A stretch of 64,000 bases of DNA from Phormidesmis sp963710175 (GTDB lineage: Bacteria > Cyanobacteriota > Cyanobacteriia > Phormidesmidales > Phormidesmidaceae). Positions 8,183-16,372 of the stretch are shown here, piece by piece. How positions within the stretch are numbered: the stretch's first letter is position 1; every line of letters begins with the position of its first letter. The notes below the pieces were generated by a model that saw only the letters and a list, made by a program, of their open reading frames with translations, was not told where the DNA came from and did no database searches. Location of the stretch: NCBI GenBank assembly GCA_963710175.1, contig CAVPZC010000001.1, forward strand, positions 1,550,001-1,614,000, given 5' to 3'. The translations under genes were made by a program, and so were the position numbers.

Positions 8183-8917
8183 TTACCCTGCTTCAATCTC
8201 TGTAGGTGGATACGTGCCTTCTACAGCCACCCAACCATCAGCTACCTTTTGAAATAGGGGACACTTGATGGGGGCGTGGACTAAGTTGGGCCAGTGAGGA
8301 GCGATCGCGCCCAACTTCTCAACCCACACGTTTGTCTCTTTTACAGCGGTGACGATTCCTACGACGTCGGCCCCGATTTTTTCCATTAGCTGAAGCTCCG
8401 CTGAAACCGTGCCGCCTGTGCTGATCACATCTTCTACCAGCAGCACTCGCCTGCCGTTGATGCGCTCAAGCAGCTTGGGGTCAAGGTAAACCGTCTTGGG
8501 CTTAATCGGACTGGTGATGGACCGTACCGGGACAGAAAGCTCTTCGTCATACCAAAACTTACGAGAGTATCCCAGCGGGACGTATCGCTCGTGGCCCAGC
8601 TTTTGAGCGACGGTAGCGGCGTACACCATTCCCAATGTAGGCATACCGACAACGACTTCTGGTTCGAGCGTTCTGGCAATATCAGCCATGTGGGTCGAAA
8701 GGAGATCTTCTACTGCAAAAGAGGTTTGGTTGGAGCAGAGGAAAGCGATCGCCGTATCAAAGTCGGGCGGCAGCGGTAAAAATGGCAGCTCTAGATAATC
8801 TCCATCTGGAAGGAGACAGGGGTAGCTATCTTGGTAAGGCGGGCCAGGGAATACAGCCAGGTCTGCGGCAGGTATGAGCCGTTCGCGGTAGCGCCCTCGG
8901 TTACTGGTTTCAATCAT
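8183..8917 (-). CDS. Phosphoribosyltransferase family protein
   Basis: This 244-residue type I PRTase has the PRPP-binding motif VLLVEDVISTGGT at about residues 160-172, with both acidic residues and the Thr-Gly-Gly-Thr loop. A pyrophosphate-loop-like segment is also present (VVGMPTLGMVYAA). The fold is that of adenine/orotate PRTases, but the N-terminal 80 residues do not match either enzyme well, so the base is unknown. It begins 33 bp after the stop of the GlnT-type synthetase on the same strand and is presumably co-transcribed with it. That links it to nitrogen metabolism, perhaps purine or pyrimidine salvage. Confidence 0.8.
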   Translation of the reverse strand: MIETSNRGRYRERLIPAADLAVFPGPPYQDSYPCLLPDGDYLELPFLPLPPDFDTAIAFLCSNQTSFAVEDLLSTHMADIARTLEPEVVVGMPTLGMVYAATVAQKLGHERYVPLGYSRKFWYDEELSVPVRSITSPIKPKTVYLDPKLLERINGRRVLLVEDVISTGGTVSAELQLMEKIGADVVGIVTAVKETNVWVEKLGAIAPHWPNLVHAPIKCPLFQKVADGWVAVEGTYPPTEIEAG

Positions 8918-8950
8918 CTGATGGGTTGCCTCTTTTACCAGTGGGAAAAC

Positions 8951-10276
8951 TCAGATATTGATGTATTGATCCATCTCCCAGCCGGTGACCATAGAACAGA
9001 AATCGCTCCACTCTTTGTTTTTAAATTCAAAGAAGGTTTTTGCGCCGAGTTCGCCCAGCGTATCCATCAGCAGTTCGTTTTGCTTGAGCGTGGTCAGAGC
9101 CTCGAACAGGTTTGTCGGTAGGGTTTCTAAGTTGGGAAACTCTGCGCCCCGAGCGAATAGGTTTTCGTCAATTCGCTCTCCCGGAGAAGTCTCTTTTTTA
9201 ATTCCATCTAGACCTGCTGCGAGCAGTCCGGCTAGCGCCAGGTAAAGGTTTGCCGAACCATCAATTAACCGGCACTCAAACCGGCCTGCTTCGGGAATGC
9301 GCAGCATCTGAGAGCGATTGTTGCCGCCGTAAGAGATGTAGCGCGGTGTCCAGGTGCTGCCAGAGGTTGTTGCACTGGCCCCAAGCCGCCTGTAAGAATT
9401 TACTGTGGGGGCAAACAAAGCGGTTAGCCCTTTAGCGTGAGCCAGAACGCCGCCGAGAAAGTGGTAGCCTACCGGCGATAGGCCGCCTGCATCGGCATCT
9501 TTGTCAAAGCTGTTGATATCGCCTTGCCACATGCTGCTGTGAACGTGACCGCCGCTGCCGGTGATGTGGCTGAAGGGTTTGGGCATAAAAGTGGCGGTCA
9601 GGCCTCGCTTTTCGGCCAGGGTTTTGATCATGTATTTGAAGAAAGTGTGGCGATCGCATGTTGTCTTGGCATCGCTGTAGCCCCAGTTCAGCTCGAACTG
9701 ACCGTTGGCATCTTCGTGGTCGCACTGATAGGGCTCCCAGCCGAGCTGCTCCATATAGCCAACAACGGTGGAAATGAGATCGAACTGGCGCATCAGGTTG
9801 AGCTGGTCATAGCAGGGGCGCTCTGCGGTATCGCGTTCGTCGGCAACAACATAGCCCGCCTCGGTTTTCTTCAGCAAAAAGAACTCTGCTTCTACGCCCG
9901 CTTTGTAGGTGTAGCCCATCTCTTCGCACTGGTCGATCACCCGGCCCAGTATCATCCGAGGAGCCGCAGGAAAGGGCTTGCCTTCAAAATACACATCGCT
10001 AGCCACCCAGCCCACGGTGGGCTCCCACGGGAGCTGAATCAGCGAGCTAGGATCGGGAATGGCGGCAATCTCAGCGGCGTCTGGCCCCAGACCCAAATTG
10101 GAAGCAAACGAGCTGAAAAAAGCGCCATCTTTCTCGACAGAGGCAATCTTGGCGGCAGGCACCAGCTTGGCTCGCGTACCGCCTAGCAAATCGGTATAAG
10201 ACACCAAAAAGAATTCGATGCCCAGCGTTTTGGCTTGCTCTACCAGGCTCTGTGTTTGCGTTAGCGTTTCAACCAT
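8951..10276 (-). CDS. glnT: GlnT-type (type III) glutamine synthetase family ligase
   Basis: This 441-residue glutamine synthetase fold protein has the N-terminal beta-grasp (FFLVSYTDLLGGTRAKLVP) and the metal-binding Glu segment (GVEAEFFLL). Further blocks are 'GQFELNWGY', the ATP/ammonia region GSGGHVHSSMW, and 'NSYRRL' with 'NNRSQMLRIPEAGRFECRLIDGSANLY' in two adjoining blocks. It lacks the adenylylation loop of housekeeping GlnA and fits the GlnT/type III subgroup. Some members of that subgroup make gamma-glutamyl-amides (for example with methylamine) rather than glutamine. ATG 10276 is chosen (AGGGTGG about 8 bp upstream) over an in-frame GTG at 10288. A perfect NtcA box lies 68 bp upstream, and the divergent gene is an amine oxidase. 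Confidence 0.85.
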   Translation of the reverse strand: MVETLTQTQSLVEQAKTLGIEFFLVSYTDLLGGTRAKLVPAAKIASVEKDGAFFSSFASNLGLGPDAAEIAAIPDPSSLIQLPWEPTVGWVASDVYFEGKPFPAAPRMILGRVIDQCEEMGYTYKAGVEAEFFLLKKTEAGYVVADERDTAERPCYDQLNLMRQFDLISTVVGYMEQLGWEPYQCDHEDANGQFELNWGYSDAKTTCDRHTFFKYMIKTLAEKRGLTATFMPKPFSHITGSGGHVHSSMWQGDINSFDKDADAGGLSPVGYHFLGGVLAHAKGLTALFAPTVNSYRRLGASATTSGSTWTPRYISYGGNNRSQMLRIPEAGRFECRLIDGSANLYLALAGLLAAGLDGIKKETSPGERIDENLFARGAEFPNLETLPTNLFEALTTLKQNELLMDTLGELGAKTFFEFKNKEWSDFCSMVTGWEMDQYINI

Positions 10277-10343
10277 AGTAAATTCCACCCTGCTGAGGCC
10301 TGCGATTTCTGCCTCAGTAAAACAGCCCTGCTCACAGGCTTTT

Positions 10344-10357
10344 GTAGTATCTGTTAC
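10344..10357. promoter_or_regulatory. NtcA binding site (perfect GTA-N8-TAC)
   Basis: The 14-mer GTAGTATCTGTTAC matches the NtcA consensus exactly. It is centred 74 bp upstream of the glnT-like ATG and about 156 bp upstream of the divergent amine oxidase ATG. NtcA is the CRP-family nitrogen regulator of cyanobacteria, activated by 2-oxoglutarate. No strong TAN3T element was found at the ideal distance on either strand, so it is unclear which gene it activates. Confidence 0.7.
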
Positions 10358-10397
10358 TGAATCTTGTTTATGACGGTGAGTTTGGTTCGCCGCGAGG

Positions 10398-10413
10398 TGT
10401 GAGTGGGATCACA
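10398..10413. promoter_or_regulatory. CRP/SyCRP1 binding site (perfect TGTGA-N6-TCACA)
   Basis: TGTGAGTGGGATCACA matches the cAMP receptor consensus at all ten specified positions, and the palindrome extends one base further on each side. It lies 40 bp from the NtcA box and 93 bp upstream of the amine oxidase ATG. Binding by a SyCRP1-type cAMP receptor is inferred. The window's own Crp-family gene (22497) is a divergent member and need not be the cognate factor. Confidence 0.68.
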
Positions 10414-10506
10414 CATTTGGCCGCAAATTTCAGTCAGCCACTGAACAGTTTTCTAAATCACTGTCTTGCATACTCTGTGAAAATGTTCTTTGGGGAAGCC
10501 GCTCAC

Positions 10507-12105
10507 ATGCCTGATTCTCGTCGCCGTCCTGTCGGTTCTACTTCAAGGCGCAAATTTTTAAAGCTGGTTGGTAGAGCCGGGGGGACGGCTGCTGTCCTGA
10601 CAACTATGAAGGAACTGGGGCTGCTAGCCTCGGTTGATGCCGCCCAAAAGCCGGCGCTGCAAGCCCAGTCAGGTGAGGGCACGCGCATTGCCATTTTAGG
10701 CGCGGGGATTGCTGGGATGACAGCAGCCTACGAGCTGACCAAAGCCGGGTACGACTGCACCATTTTAGAGGCACGCGATCGCGCGGGTGGCCGCTGCCAA
10801 ACCCTCCGAGGCGGCGATACTGTCAAAGAGTTTGACAGCACACAAACCTGTTCATTTGATGAAGGGCTCTATTTCAACCCCGGCCCGGCCCGCATTCCTT
10901 ACCATCACACCGCCATTTTGGGCTACTGCAAAGAATTTGGCGTACCGCTAGAAGTGCGCGTCAATGAAAACAGGGCTACCTACTTTCAAGACGACGATGC
11001 CTTTGACGGTCGGCCTATGCTCAACCGCCGGGTGGTCAACGACAGCCGGGGCTATATCTCTGAACTATTGGCTAAAGCCATCAGTCAGAAGTCCCTTGAC
11101 CAGACGATCTCGGATCTAGACCAGGAGCGGCTGATGGCGTTTGTGAAAAGCTTCGGCAGCTTAGGAGATGACTACCGCTATACCGGTGGTTCGCGGGCGG
11201 GCTATGTTTCTGGGCCAGCGGCAGGTGAGCAGATAGGCGATCGCTTTGCACCGCTGGGCCTGGCCGAGCTGCTCAGCTCAGACTTTTGGGACTACAAACT
11301 GCACTTTGGTGAGGGCTACACTCAAGCAGCGACTATGCTACAGCCGGTAGGCGGTATGGATAAAATTGTCAAAGCCTTTGAGCGTCAGGTAGGCGACTTG
11401 ATTGAGTACGGCGCTGAAGTGAGTGAGCTACGAAAAACTGCCGAGGGCGTGCGCATTGTCTACAGCACGGCAGCGGGTGAAGCCACAGCGCTGGAGGCAG
11501 ACTACGCTATCTGCACATTTCCACTGCCGGTGCTGGCTCAGATCAGCGCCGACTTTTCACCTGAGATGCAGGCGGCTATTGAAGAGAGTAAAGGCATTTA
11601 CGCCAACGCCGTTAAAGTTGCCTTCCAGCCCAAGCGACGCTTTTGGGAAGAAGACGCCAATATCTATGGTGGCATTTCTTGGACAGAGCGAGACATTACT
11701 CAAATTTGGTATCCCTCTCACGGTTTTCAGAGCGATACGGGCATTTTGGTCGGTGCCTACATTTGGGATAACCCGATTGGCAATGTTTGGGGCACGCTGC
11801 CGCCCAAGCAGCGCCTGGCCAAAGCGATCGCAGACGGCACTGCCATTCATGCCAACTATGCTAAAGAAGTCTCTGCTGCTGCTGGCATCACAGTTGCCTG
11901 GGAGAATATTCCCTACAGTCAGGGCGGCTGGGCAGAGTGGGAAGATGAACAGCGAGAGGGCGCTTACAAAGTATTGCTACAGCCCGATGGCCCCATCTTT
12001 TTGGCGGGTGAACATCTCAGCTATCTAACAGGATGGCAGGAGGGCTCCGTAAGGTCGGCGCTGCTAGCCGTTGAGGGGATTGCGGCCCAAGTTCAAGCAG
12101 CCTGA
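10507..12105 (+). CDS. Tat-exported FAD-dependent amine/L-amino-acid oxidase
   Basis: This 532-residue flavin amine oxidase family protein starts with a twin-arginine signal (S-RRKFLKL, residues 13-20, then a hydrophobic Ala/Leu stretch), so it should be exported folded with FAD bound. The dinucleotide motif ILGAGIAG is at 63-70, followed by an E-rich turn (ILEARDRAGGRCQT) typical of monoamine and L-amino-acid oxidases. The C-terminal FAD-binding block reads FLAGEHLSYLTGWQEGSVRSA. It would oxidise an amine or amino acid to an imine with release of H2O2. ATG 10507 is chosen (GGGGAAG about 8 bp upstream, signal directly after); an in-frame upstream extension to 10399 is unlikely. A secreted RidA follows 63 bp downstream. 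The substrate is unknown. Confidence 0.87.
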   Translation: MPDSRRRPVGSTSRRKFLKLVGRAGGTAAVLTTMKELGLLASVDAAQKPALQAQSGEGTRIAILGAGIAGMTAAYELTKAGYDCTILEARDRAGGRCQTLRGGDTVKEFDSTQTCSFDEGLYFNPGPARIPYHHTAILGYCKEFGVPLEVRVNENRATYFQDDDAFDGRPMLNRRVVNDSRGYISELLAKAISQKSLDQTISDLDQERLMAFVKSFGSLGDDYRYTGGSRAGYVSGPAAGEQIGDRFAPLGLAELLSSDFWDYKLHFGEGYTQAATMLQPVGGMDKIVKAFERQVGDLIEYGAEVSELRKTAEGVRIVYSTAAGEATALEADYAICTFPLPVLAQISADFSPEMQAAIEESKGIYANAVKVAFQPKRRFWEEDANIYGGISWTERDITQIWYPSHGFQSDTGILVGAYIWDNPIGNVWGTLPPKQRLAKAIADGTAIHANYAKEVSAAAGITVAWENIPYSQGGWAEWEDEQREGAYKVLLQPDGPIFLAGEHLSYLTGWQEGSVRSALLAVEGIAAQVQAA

Positions 12106-12168
12106 CGGCTGTAAGCGCGTTTTAAATATCTCAAAAGTCCACAACAAAAGTAACAGGAAACTAAAACT

Positions 12169-12678
12169 ATGCGTTGGAAAAGAGCTGTATCAGTCGGGCT
12201 GCTAGTGATTGGATTGCTAACGAGCATGGCAATGGGCGTCTCAGCTCAAAACGTGATTCGCTACCCTATCCCCAATTCAGATTTTCCAATCGCGCTTGCC
12301 GTTGAGATTCCAGCTGATGCGACGCTGGTTTATCTCAGCGGTCAGGTGCCTGCTGTGATTGATGAAGCTGCTGAGCCTACTACAGTAGCCGCCTTTGGCG
12401 ACACCGAAGCTCAGACGGTCAGCGTCCTAGAGAAGATTGAGAGCATTCTCACAGATTTAGACTTGACGATGAGCGACGTTGTAAAGATGCAGGTGTTTTT
12501 GGTGGGCGACCCCGATCTAGAAAACAAGATGGACTTTGCCGGGTTTATGGCGGGCTACACTCAGTTTTTTGGCACGGCAGAGCAGCCTAATTTGCCGTCT
12601 CGCTCGGCGATGCAGGTAGCAGGACTGGTCAATCCCGGCTGGCTAGTAGAGATTGAGGTGGTGGCTCTGCGGGAGTAA
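12169..12678 (+). CDS. Secreted RidA family protein (enamine/imine deaminase)
   Basis: This 169-residue protein has a clear Sec signal peptide (RAVSVGLLVIGLLTSMAMGVSAQ, with cleavage near residue 26). A YjgF/YER057c/RidA domain follows. The family hydrolyses reactive enamines and imines to ketoacids and ammonia. The catalytic Arg corresponds to R145 in NLPSRSAMQVAGL, and the C-terminal VEIEVVA strand is typical. Most RidA proteins are cytosolic, so export is unusual. Its position directly after a Tat-exported amine oxidase suggests it clears that enzyme's imine product in the periplasm. Confidence 0.87.
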   Translation: MRWKRAVSVGLLVIGLLTSMAMGVSAQNVIRYPIPNSDFPIALAVEIPADATLVYLSGQVPAVIDEAAEPTTVAAFGDTEAQTVSVLEKIESILTDLDLTMSDVVKMQVFLVGDPDLENKMDFAGFMAGYTQFFGTAEQPNLPSRSAMQVAGLVNPGWLVEIEVVALRE

Positions 12679-12732
12679 GCGAGCACCGCCCTACTGCGCA
12701 GAGACTGTTATGCGGATGATATACAGAGCCAG

Positions 12733-13683
12733 CTATGCCCAAAAGCTCTCACCTTCGTACGTAATGCCTGGGAAGAACCATCCTTTTGGGCTGACGTAGC
12801 GGTATTGAATATCGATGCTATCAAGCGCGGCGCGGGCCTCGCCAGAGAGATTGTGAGAAGCCGCTGCGAAGTTTTGGGCAATGCGCCCGGCGTTGGTGGA
12901 TTTGGGAATGACAGCGGTGTCTCGGCTGAGGGCCCAAGCGATCAGGAGCTGAGCGGGGGCAATGCCTTCTTTAGCGGCAGCGGCTTTGACGGTTTCATTT
13001 TCGAGTAGCGGCGGCTCGTCTTTTCCCTTCATGCTGTCGGGGCGATCGCCCGATCCCAAAGGCGAATATGCCGTCACACAAATACCCTGCTCACCGCAGT
13101 AGTCCAACAGCTTATTCTGAGGATGGTAAGGATGCAGCTCCACCTGATTCATGACCGGGACAGCGCCGCTTTCATCAATGAGCTGTTTCAGTTTGGAGAC
13201 CGTAAAGTTGGAGACGCCAACGCTCTTAACAAGATCTTTTTCGCGCAGCTTTAGCATTGCCTCAAACGTTTTTGAGAATGGCATTTCAGGCAGCGGCCAA
13301 AAGTCTTCAGGAGCCCTATGCTGAGACTTTCCGGGGCGAAAGGCAATCGGCCAATGCATCAAAAACAGATCTACGTAGTCTAAGCCAAGCGCCGTCAGCG
13401 TTTCCTGACAGCCCTTCTCTACATCATCAGGTGCGTGAAACGTATTCCATAGCTTAGAGGTGATAAAAATCTCCTCTCGCGTCACTATTCCTGCCTCTAT
13501 AGCATCGCGGATGCCCTGACCCACCTCTTTTTCGTTTTGGTAAATCCAGGCTCCGTCAATATGGCGATAGCCGACTCGCAACGCCTCTTTCACCGCCTGG
13601 CGCACCTCACCTTCCGGAGATTTCCAGGTTCCTAGACCAAAGGCCGGGATGGTGTTTCCGTCGTTAAGCGTGTATATTTTCAT
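12733..13683 (-). CDS. Aldo/keto reductase (DkgA-like)
   Basis: This 316-residue AKR has the catalytic tetrad pattern: Asp in HIDGAWIYQNE (with Tyr), Lys in ITSKLWN and His in LFLMHWPI. It also has the NADPH-binding C-terminal segment VIPKSTNAGRIAQNF. It reduces aldehydes or ketones in the cytosol; the closest feel is the 2,5-diketo-gluconate/methylglyoxal reductase group. ATG 13683 is chosen because AGGAGG lies 9 bp upstream; the in-frame extension to 13713 adds ten basic residues. It is convergent with the RidA gene, with 54 bp between the stops. Confidence 0.9.
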   Translation of the reverse strand: MKIYTLNDGNTIPAFGLGTWKSPEGEVRQAVKEALRVGYRHIDGAWIYQNEKEVGQGIRDAIEAGIVTREEIFITSKLWNTFHAPDDVEKGCQETLTALGLDYVDLFLMHWPIAFRPGKSQHRAPEDFWPLPEMPFSKTFEAMLKLREKDLVKSVGVSNFTVSKLKQLIDESGAVPVMNQVELHPYHPQNKLLDYCGEQGICVTAYSPLGSGDRPDSMKGKDEPPLLENETVKAAAAKEGIAPAQLLIAWALSRDTAVIPKSTNAGRIAQNFAAASHNLSGEARAALDSIDIQYRYVSPKGWFFPGITYEGESFWA

Positions 13684-13955
13684 GCGGTAGCGCCTCCTGA
13701 AACGGTTAGTCACCTCGCTACCCTAAGGGTTCTTTTCATTAAAATCAACTCTCCACGGCATACATTGAGAGACCAGCCTCCACACTTCGACAGCTGATCG
13801 CTCAGATGAACGAGAAAACGTGACAACAACCAAGACATGGTGCGGCAAGTTCTGCTGTCTGAAGCAGAGTGTGATTCCCGGTTCAGACAGCTTTTACGTC
13901 GGCAAGATGAGCAGATTATACAGAGCTTGCGAAGGGAGGCTGTTGCGATCGCCTG

Positions 13956-15089
13956 TCAAGCATGAGTTAGAAGATATTGCCCGTTCCCATTGTACTCGCC
14001 GTCGCAAGTAGCAAAAATAGTGCCTAGCAACAGTAAATAAAACCGCCATATTCGCCGGAACTTAGCGTATTCCATACCATAGTCCAAAGTCTTTACCGTT
14101 TCTTGAGCGGCGTCAAATCGCTCCAACCAGGCAGTCAGCGTTTTGTGGTAGTTCGTGCCGTTCATGTACCACCGATCCACTGTCTTCAGATCGCGGTTAT
14201 GGCTTGGCACCGCATCGTGATTCCAGTAGCGACCGTGCGGAAAAATGTACTTGTGCGTAAATCCAGACGACATGTTGTTGGGAATGCGCACGGTAATGAT
14301 ATGAATGAGTACCTTGCCGTCCTCTTTAAGGAAAGAGGCTAGCTTTTGAAAAGCGTTGGTTAAGTTGCCTACATGGCAAAAGACGCCGACTGAGAGAATT
14401 TTGTCGAACTTTTCGGTAAACTGAGCTTCGTTCAAGTCGCCTTCATGCAGGGTAAATCGGTCGGAGCTGAGGTAGCTCTCTGGGTCTTGCATTTTGCGGC
14501 GCATGTATTCGCACTGCTGATGGCTCAGGTTTAGTCCGGTAAACCGTACGTTGGGAAACTTGGACATAATGTAGTTGGGCACACAGCCCCAGCCACAGCC
14601 GAAGTCCAAAATATTGTCGCCATCAACAATGCCCAAGCGCTCAATCATCTGGTCGATCATGTGCATTTGAGATTCTTTTAAATTGGCTGCGCCATGCTCC
14701 CAAAAGCCGGTGCTGTACTTGGGATAAATGACGGGCCAATCTCCTAACATTTGGTTGAGCAGCGCTTGAGGCCGGTCGTACTGCACATCCATCAGCTCAC
14801 GCGAAGATTCAGCGAGCCGATCAGATTCTTTGAGCACCCATTCATAGGGGGCTAACAGGGCCGGGAAATGCTGGAACAATACCGGCATAGTTGTGTGTAA
14901 GGCTGCTCGAAAAGCTGCGTCTGGTATCTCTAATCCGTTCACGTAGGCTTCGGCTAGGGCCATTTGAGCGACATTGAGCGTTTCGGCCATGAGCCGCGTT
15001 GCTCTATAGGCTCCTGAACTTTTTGAGGTGATATCTCCGACGCCGGGGAGATATCGGTAGAGGTTCAGGGGTTGGCTTGTAGAAGTCAT
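13956..15089 (-). CDS. SAM methyltransferase of the CFA synthase / coclaurine NMT-like family
   Basis: This is a 377-residue protein. The SAM motif is ILDFGCGWG (about residue 160), followed by 'GLNLSHQQCEYM' and 'KILSVGVFCHVGN'. The C-terminal half shows the family features 'THKYIFPHG' and 'VDRWYMNGTNYHKTLTAWL', and ends 'CDGEYNGNGQYLL'. The last parts resemble plant coclaurine N-methyltransferases as much as bacterial cyclopropane-fatty-acid synthases. The substrate could therefore be an unsaturated acyl chain or an amine. A fatty-acid desaturase gene lies 193 bp upstream on the same strand, which favours a lipid role. The N-terminal 110 residues are helical and not assigned. Confidence 0.82.
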   Translation of the reverse strand: MTSTSQPLNLYRYLPGVGDITSKSSGAYRATRLMAETLNVAQMALAEAYVNGLEIPDAAFRAALHTTMPVLFQHFPALLAPYEWVLKESDRLAESSRELMDVQYDRPQALLNQMLGDWPVIYPKYSTGFWEHGAANLKESQMHMIDQMIERLGIVDGDNILDFGCGWGCVPNYIMSKFPNVRFTGLNLSHQQCEYMRRKMQDPESYLSSDRFTLHEGDLNEAQFTEKFDKILSVGVFCHVGNLTNAFQKLASFLKEDGKVLIHIITVRIPNNMSSGFTHKYIFPHGRYWNHDAVPSHNRDLKTVDRWYMNGTNYHKTLTAWLERFDAAQETVKTLDYGMEYAKFRRIWRFYLLLLGTIFATCDGEYNGNGQYLLTHA

Positions 15090-15282
15090 TTTGGTTCGTT
15101 CTCCAGCTTCACCCGCTGACCTACATCCAAACTAAAAGCTTGAAGGTTTCCAATGGGAAAACAACAGCTTTAAATGTAGGCCAGGTTCATAGGCCAAGCA
15201 AAGAGATCTCCATTGCTAACAACTGTGGTCGTTTCAAATGACTCAGTGTAACAAGTGTCTTATGTTTGCGAGGGTTAAGAAT

Positions 15283-16185
15283 TTACCGAGGATGGAGGGC
15301 GGCTGACAGCTTTGTATTCGCCGAGCTTTGAGGCCGAGCGCGGGCCAGCAGTACTGGCTCGGCAGGCACTCTCAGCTTCGAGGCGAGCTTGAGTGACTCC
15401 AACATTTTTATGAAGATAAATGTAGGATCTATCAGATAAGCAACCCGATTATTACGAATGGTAATGCCGTGCCGACTAGAAGACTGAAAAGCGTGGTGGA
15501 GATTGTGCCAGCCTTCGCCCAGGGTGAGAAACGCAACTAGCCCGCTGTTACGGCTGTGGTCATCGGTGGCAAATGGCTGCTCGCCGATGAGATGCGCTAG
15601 CGAGTTGACGGTTTGGACGCCGTGGAAAAGGAGGGTAGTGCTCAGGAAAAAAGCGCCGAGGTATTCTAGTCCGCCGATGGCATATGAAAGGGCACCGAGC
15701 GCCACTGTGGGGACGAAGTGTAAGCGGTCGATGATTTTGAGGACGCGATCGCTCTCCACATCGGCAGGCAGCTTATCTGGAAAAAATCGAGATGACAGCA
15801 GCCACCCGCCCTGAGACCAGTAAAACCCTTTCAGTCCTTGAGACGGTGTATAGGGAGAATGCGGATCGAGGGGTTGCTCTACGTGCAGGTGGTGCGCCAT
15901 ATGGTGCGCCTTCCACCAGCTTGGCCCCATTTGCCCTGCCGATGCGCCGATAATGCAGCCTATCCACAGCAGAGGTGCAGGTGCCTGGTAGCTTTTGTGA
16001 GTGAGCAGCCGGTGATAGATAGCGGTGGTGGCCAGCATCCGAATCAGATATAGAAAGACAACCCAGCTGATAGCGCCTACAGAGAGTCCGGTGACGAAAA
16101 CGAGCAGTGAACCAAAATGACTAGCGATGATCAGCGCTGGCCCCATCAGGTAGAAAATAATTGTGGGTAGAGAATATTGCTTCAT
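15283..16185 (-). CDS. Acyl-lipid/acyl-CoA delta-9-type fatty acid desaturase
   Basis: This 300-residue integral membrane di-iron desaturase has all three histidine boxes: H58-RLLT-H63, H94-H-M-A-H98-H99 and H227-NL-H230-H231. Four hydrophobic segments flank them as in the stearoyl-CoA/DesC superfamily. The first 55 residues form two helices. It inserts a double bond in an acyl chain using ferredoxin or cytochrome-linked electrons. It is divergent from the housekeeping cyanobacterial DesC (for example HHMAHH rather than HRxHH in box 2), so its regiospecificity is uncertain. It lies upstream of the CFA/NMT-like methyltransferase on the same strand. Confidence 0.88.
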   Translation of the reverse strand: MKQYSLPTIIFYLMGPALIIASHFGSLLVFVTGLSVGAISWVVFLYLIRMLATTAIYHRLLTHKSYQAPAPLLWIGCIIGASAGQMGPSWWKAHHMAHHLHVEQPLDPHSPYTPSQGLKGFYWSQGGWLLSSRFFPDKLPADVESDRVLKIIDRLHFVPTVALGALSYAIGGLEYLGAFFLSTTLLFHGVQTVNSLAHLIGEQPFATDDHSRNSGLVAFLTLGEGWHNLHHAFQSSSRHGITIRNNRVAYLIDPTFIFIKMLESLKLASKLRVPAEPVLLARARPQSSANTKLSAALHPR

Positions 16186-16372
16186 GTAGGCAGATTTCTT
16201 TCCTAAGAGGGATGGATAAACAGTCGAAAATAGCCTGCATAAGCCGCTGTCGCAGCGCTTATAGCTATAGTGAGTTCCCCGTTAGTTTAGTCCAAACAGA
16301 CAGCCGCCTGCCGCCCACTCATCTGAGCTGAGCGGCAGGCAGACGTTCTTATCGGCAAATTCTTCGGCCCGT

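Noticed and set aside
9524..10186. 220-codon open frame antisense to the glnT-like gene
   Set aside because: It lies wholly opposite a strongly conserved enzyme gene and its composition mirrors that gene's codon pattern. There is no recognisable domain.
13837..13965. 42-codon charged frame (MVRQVLLSEAECDSRF…)
   Set aside because: It looks faintly protein-like, but it is short, has no ribosome-binding site and overlaps the 3' end of the methyltransferase gene. Support is insufficient.
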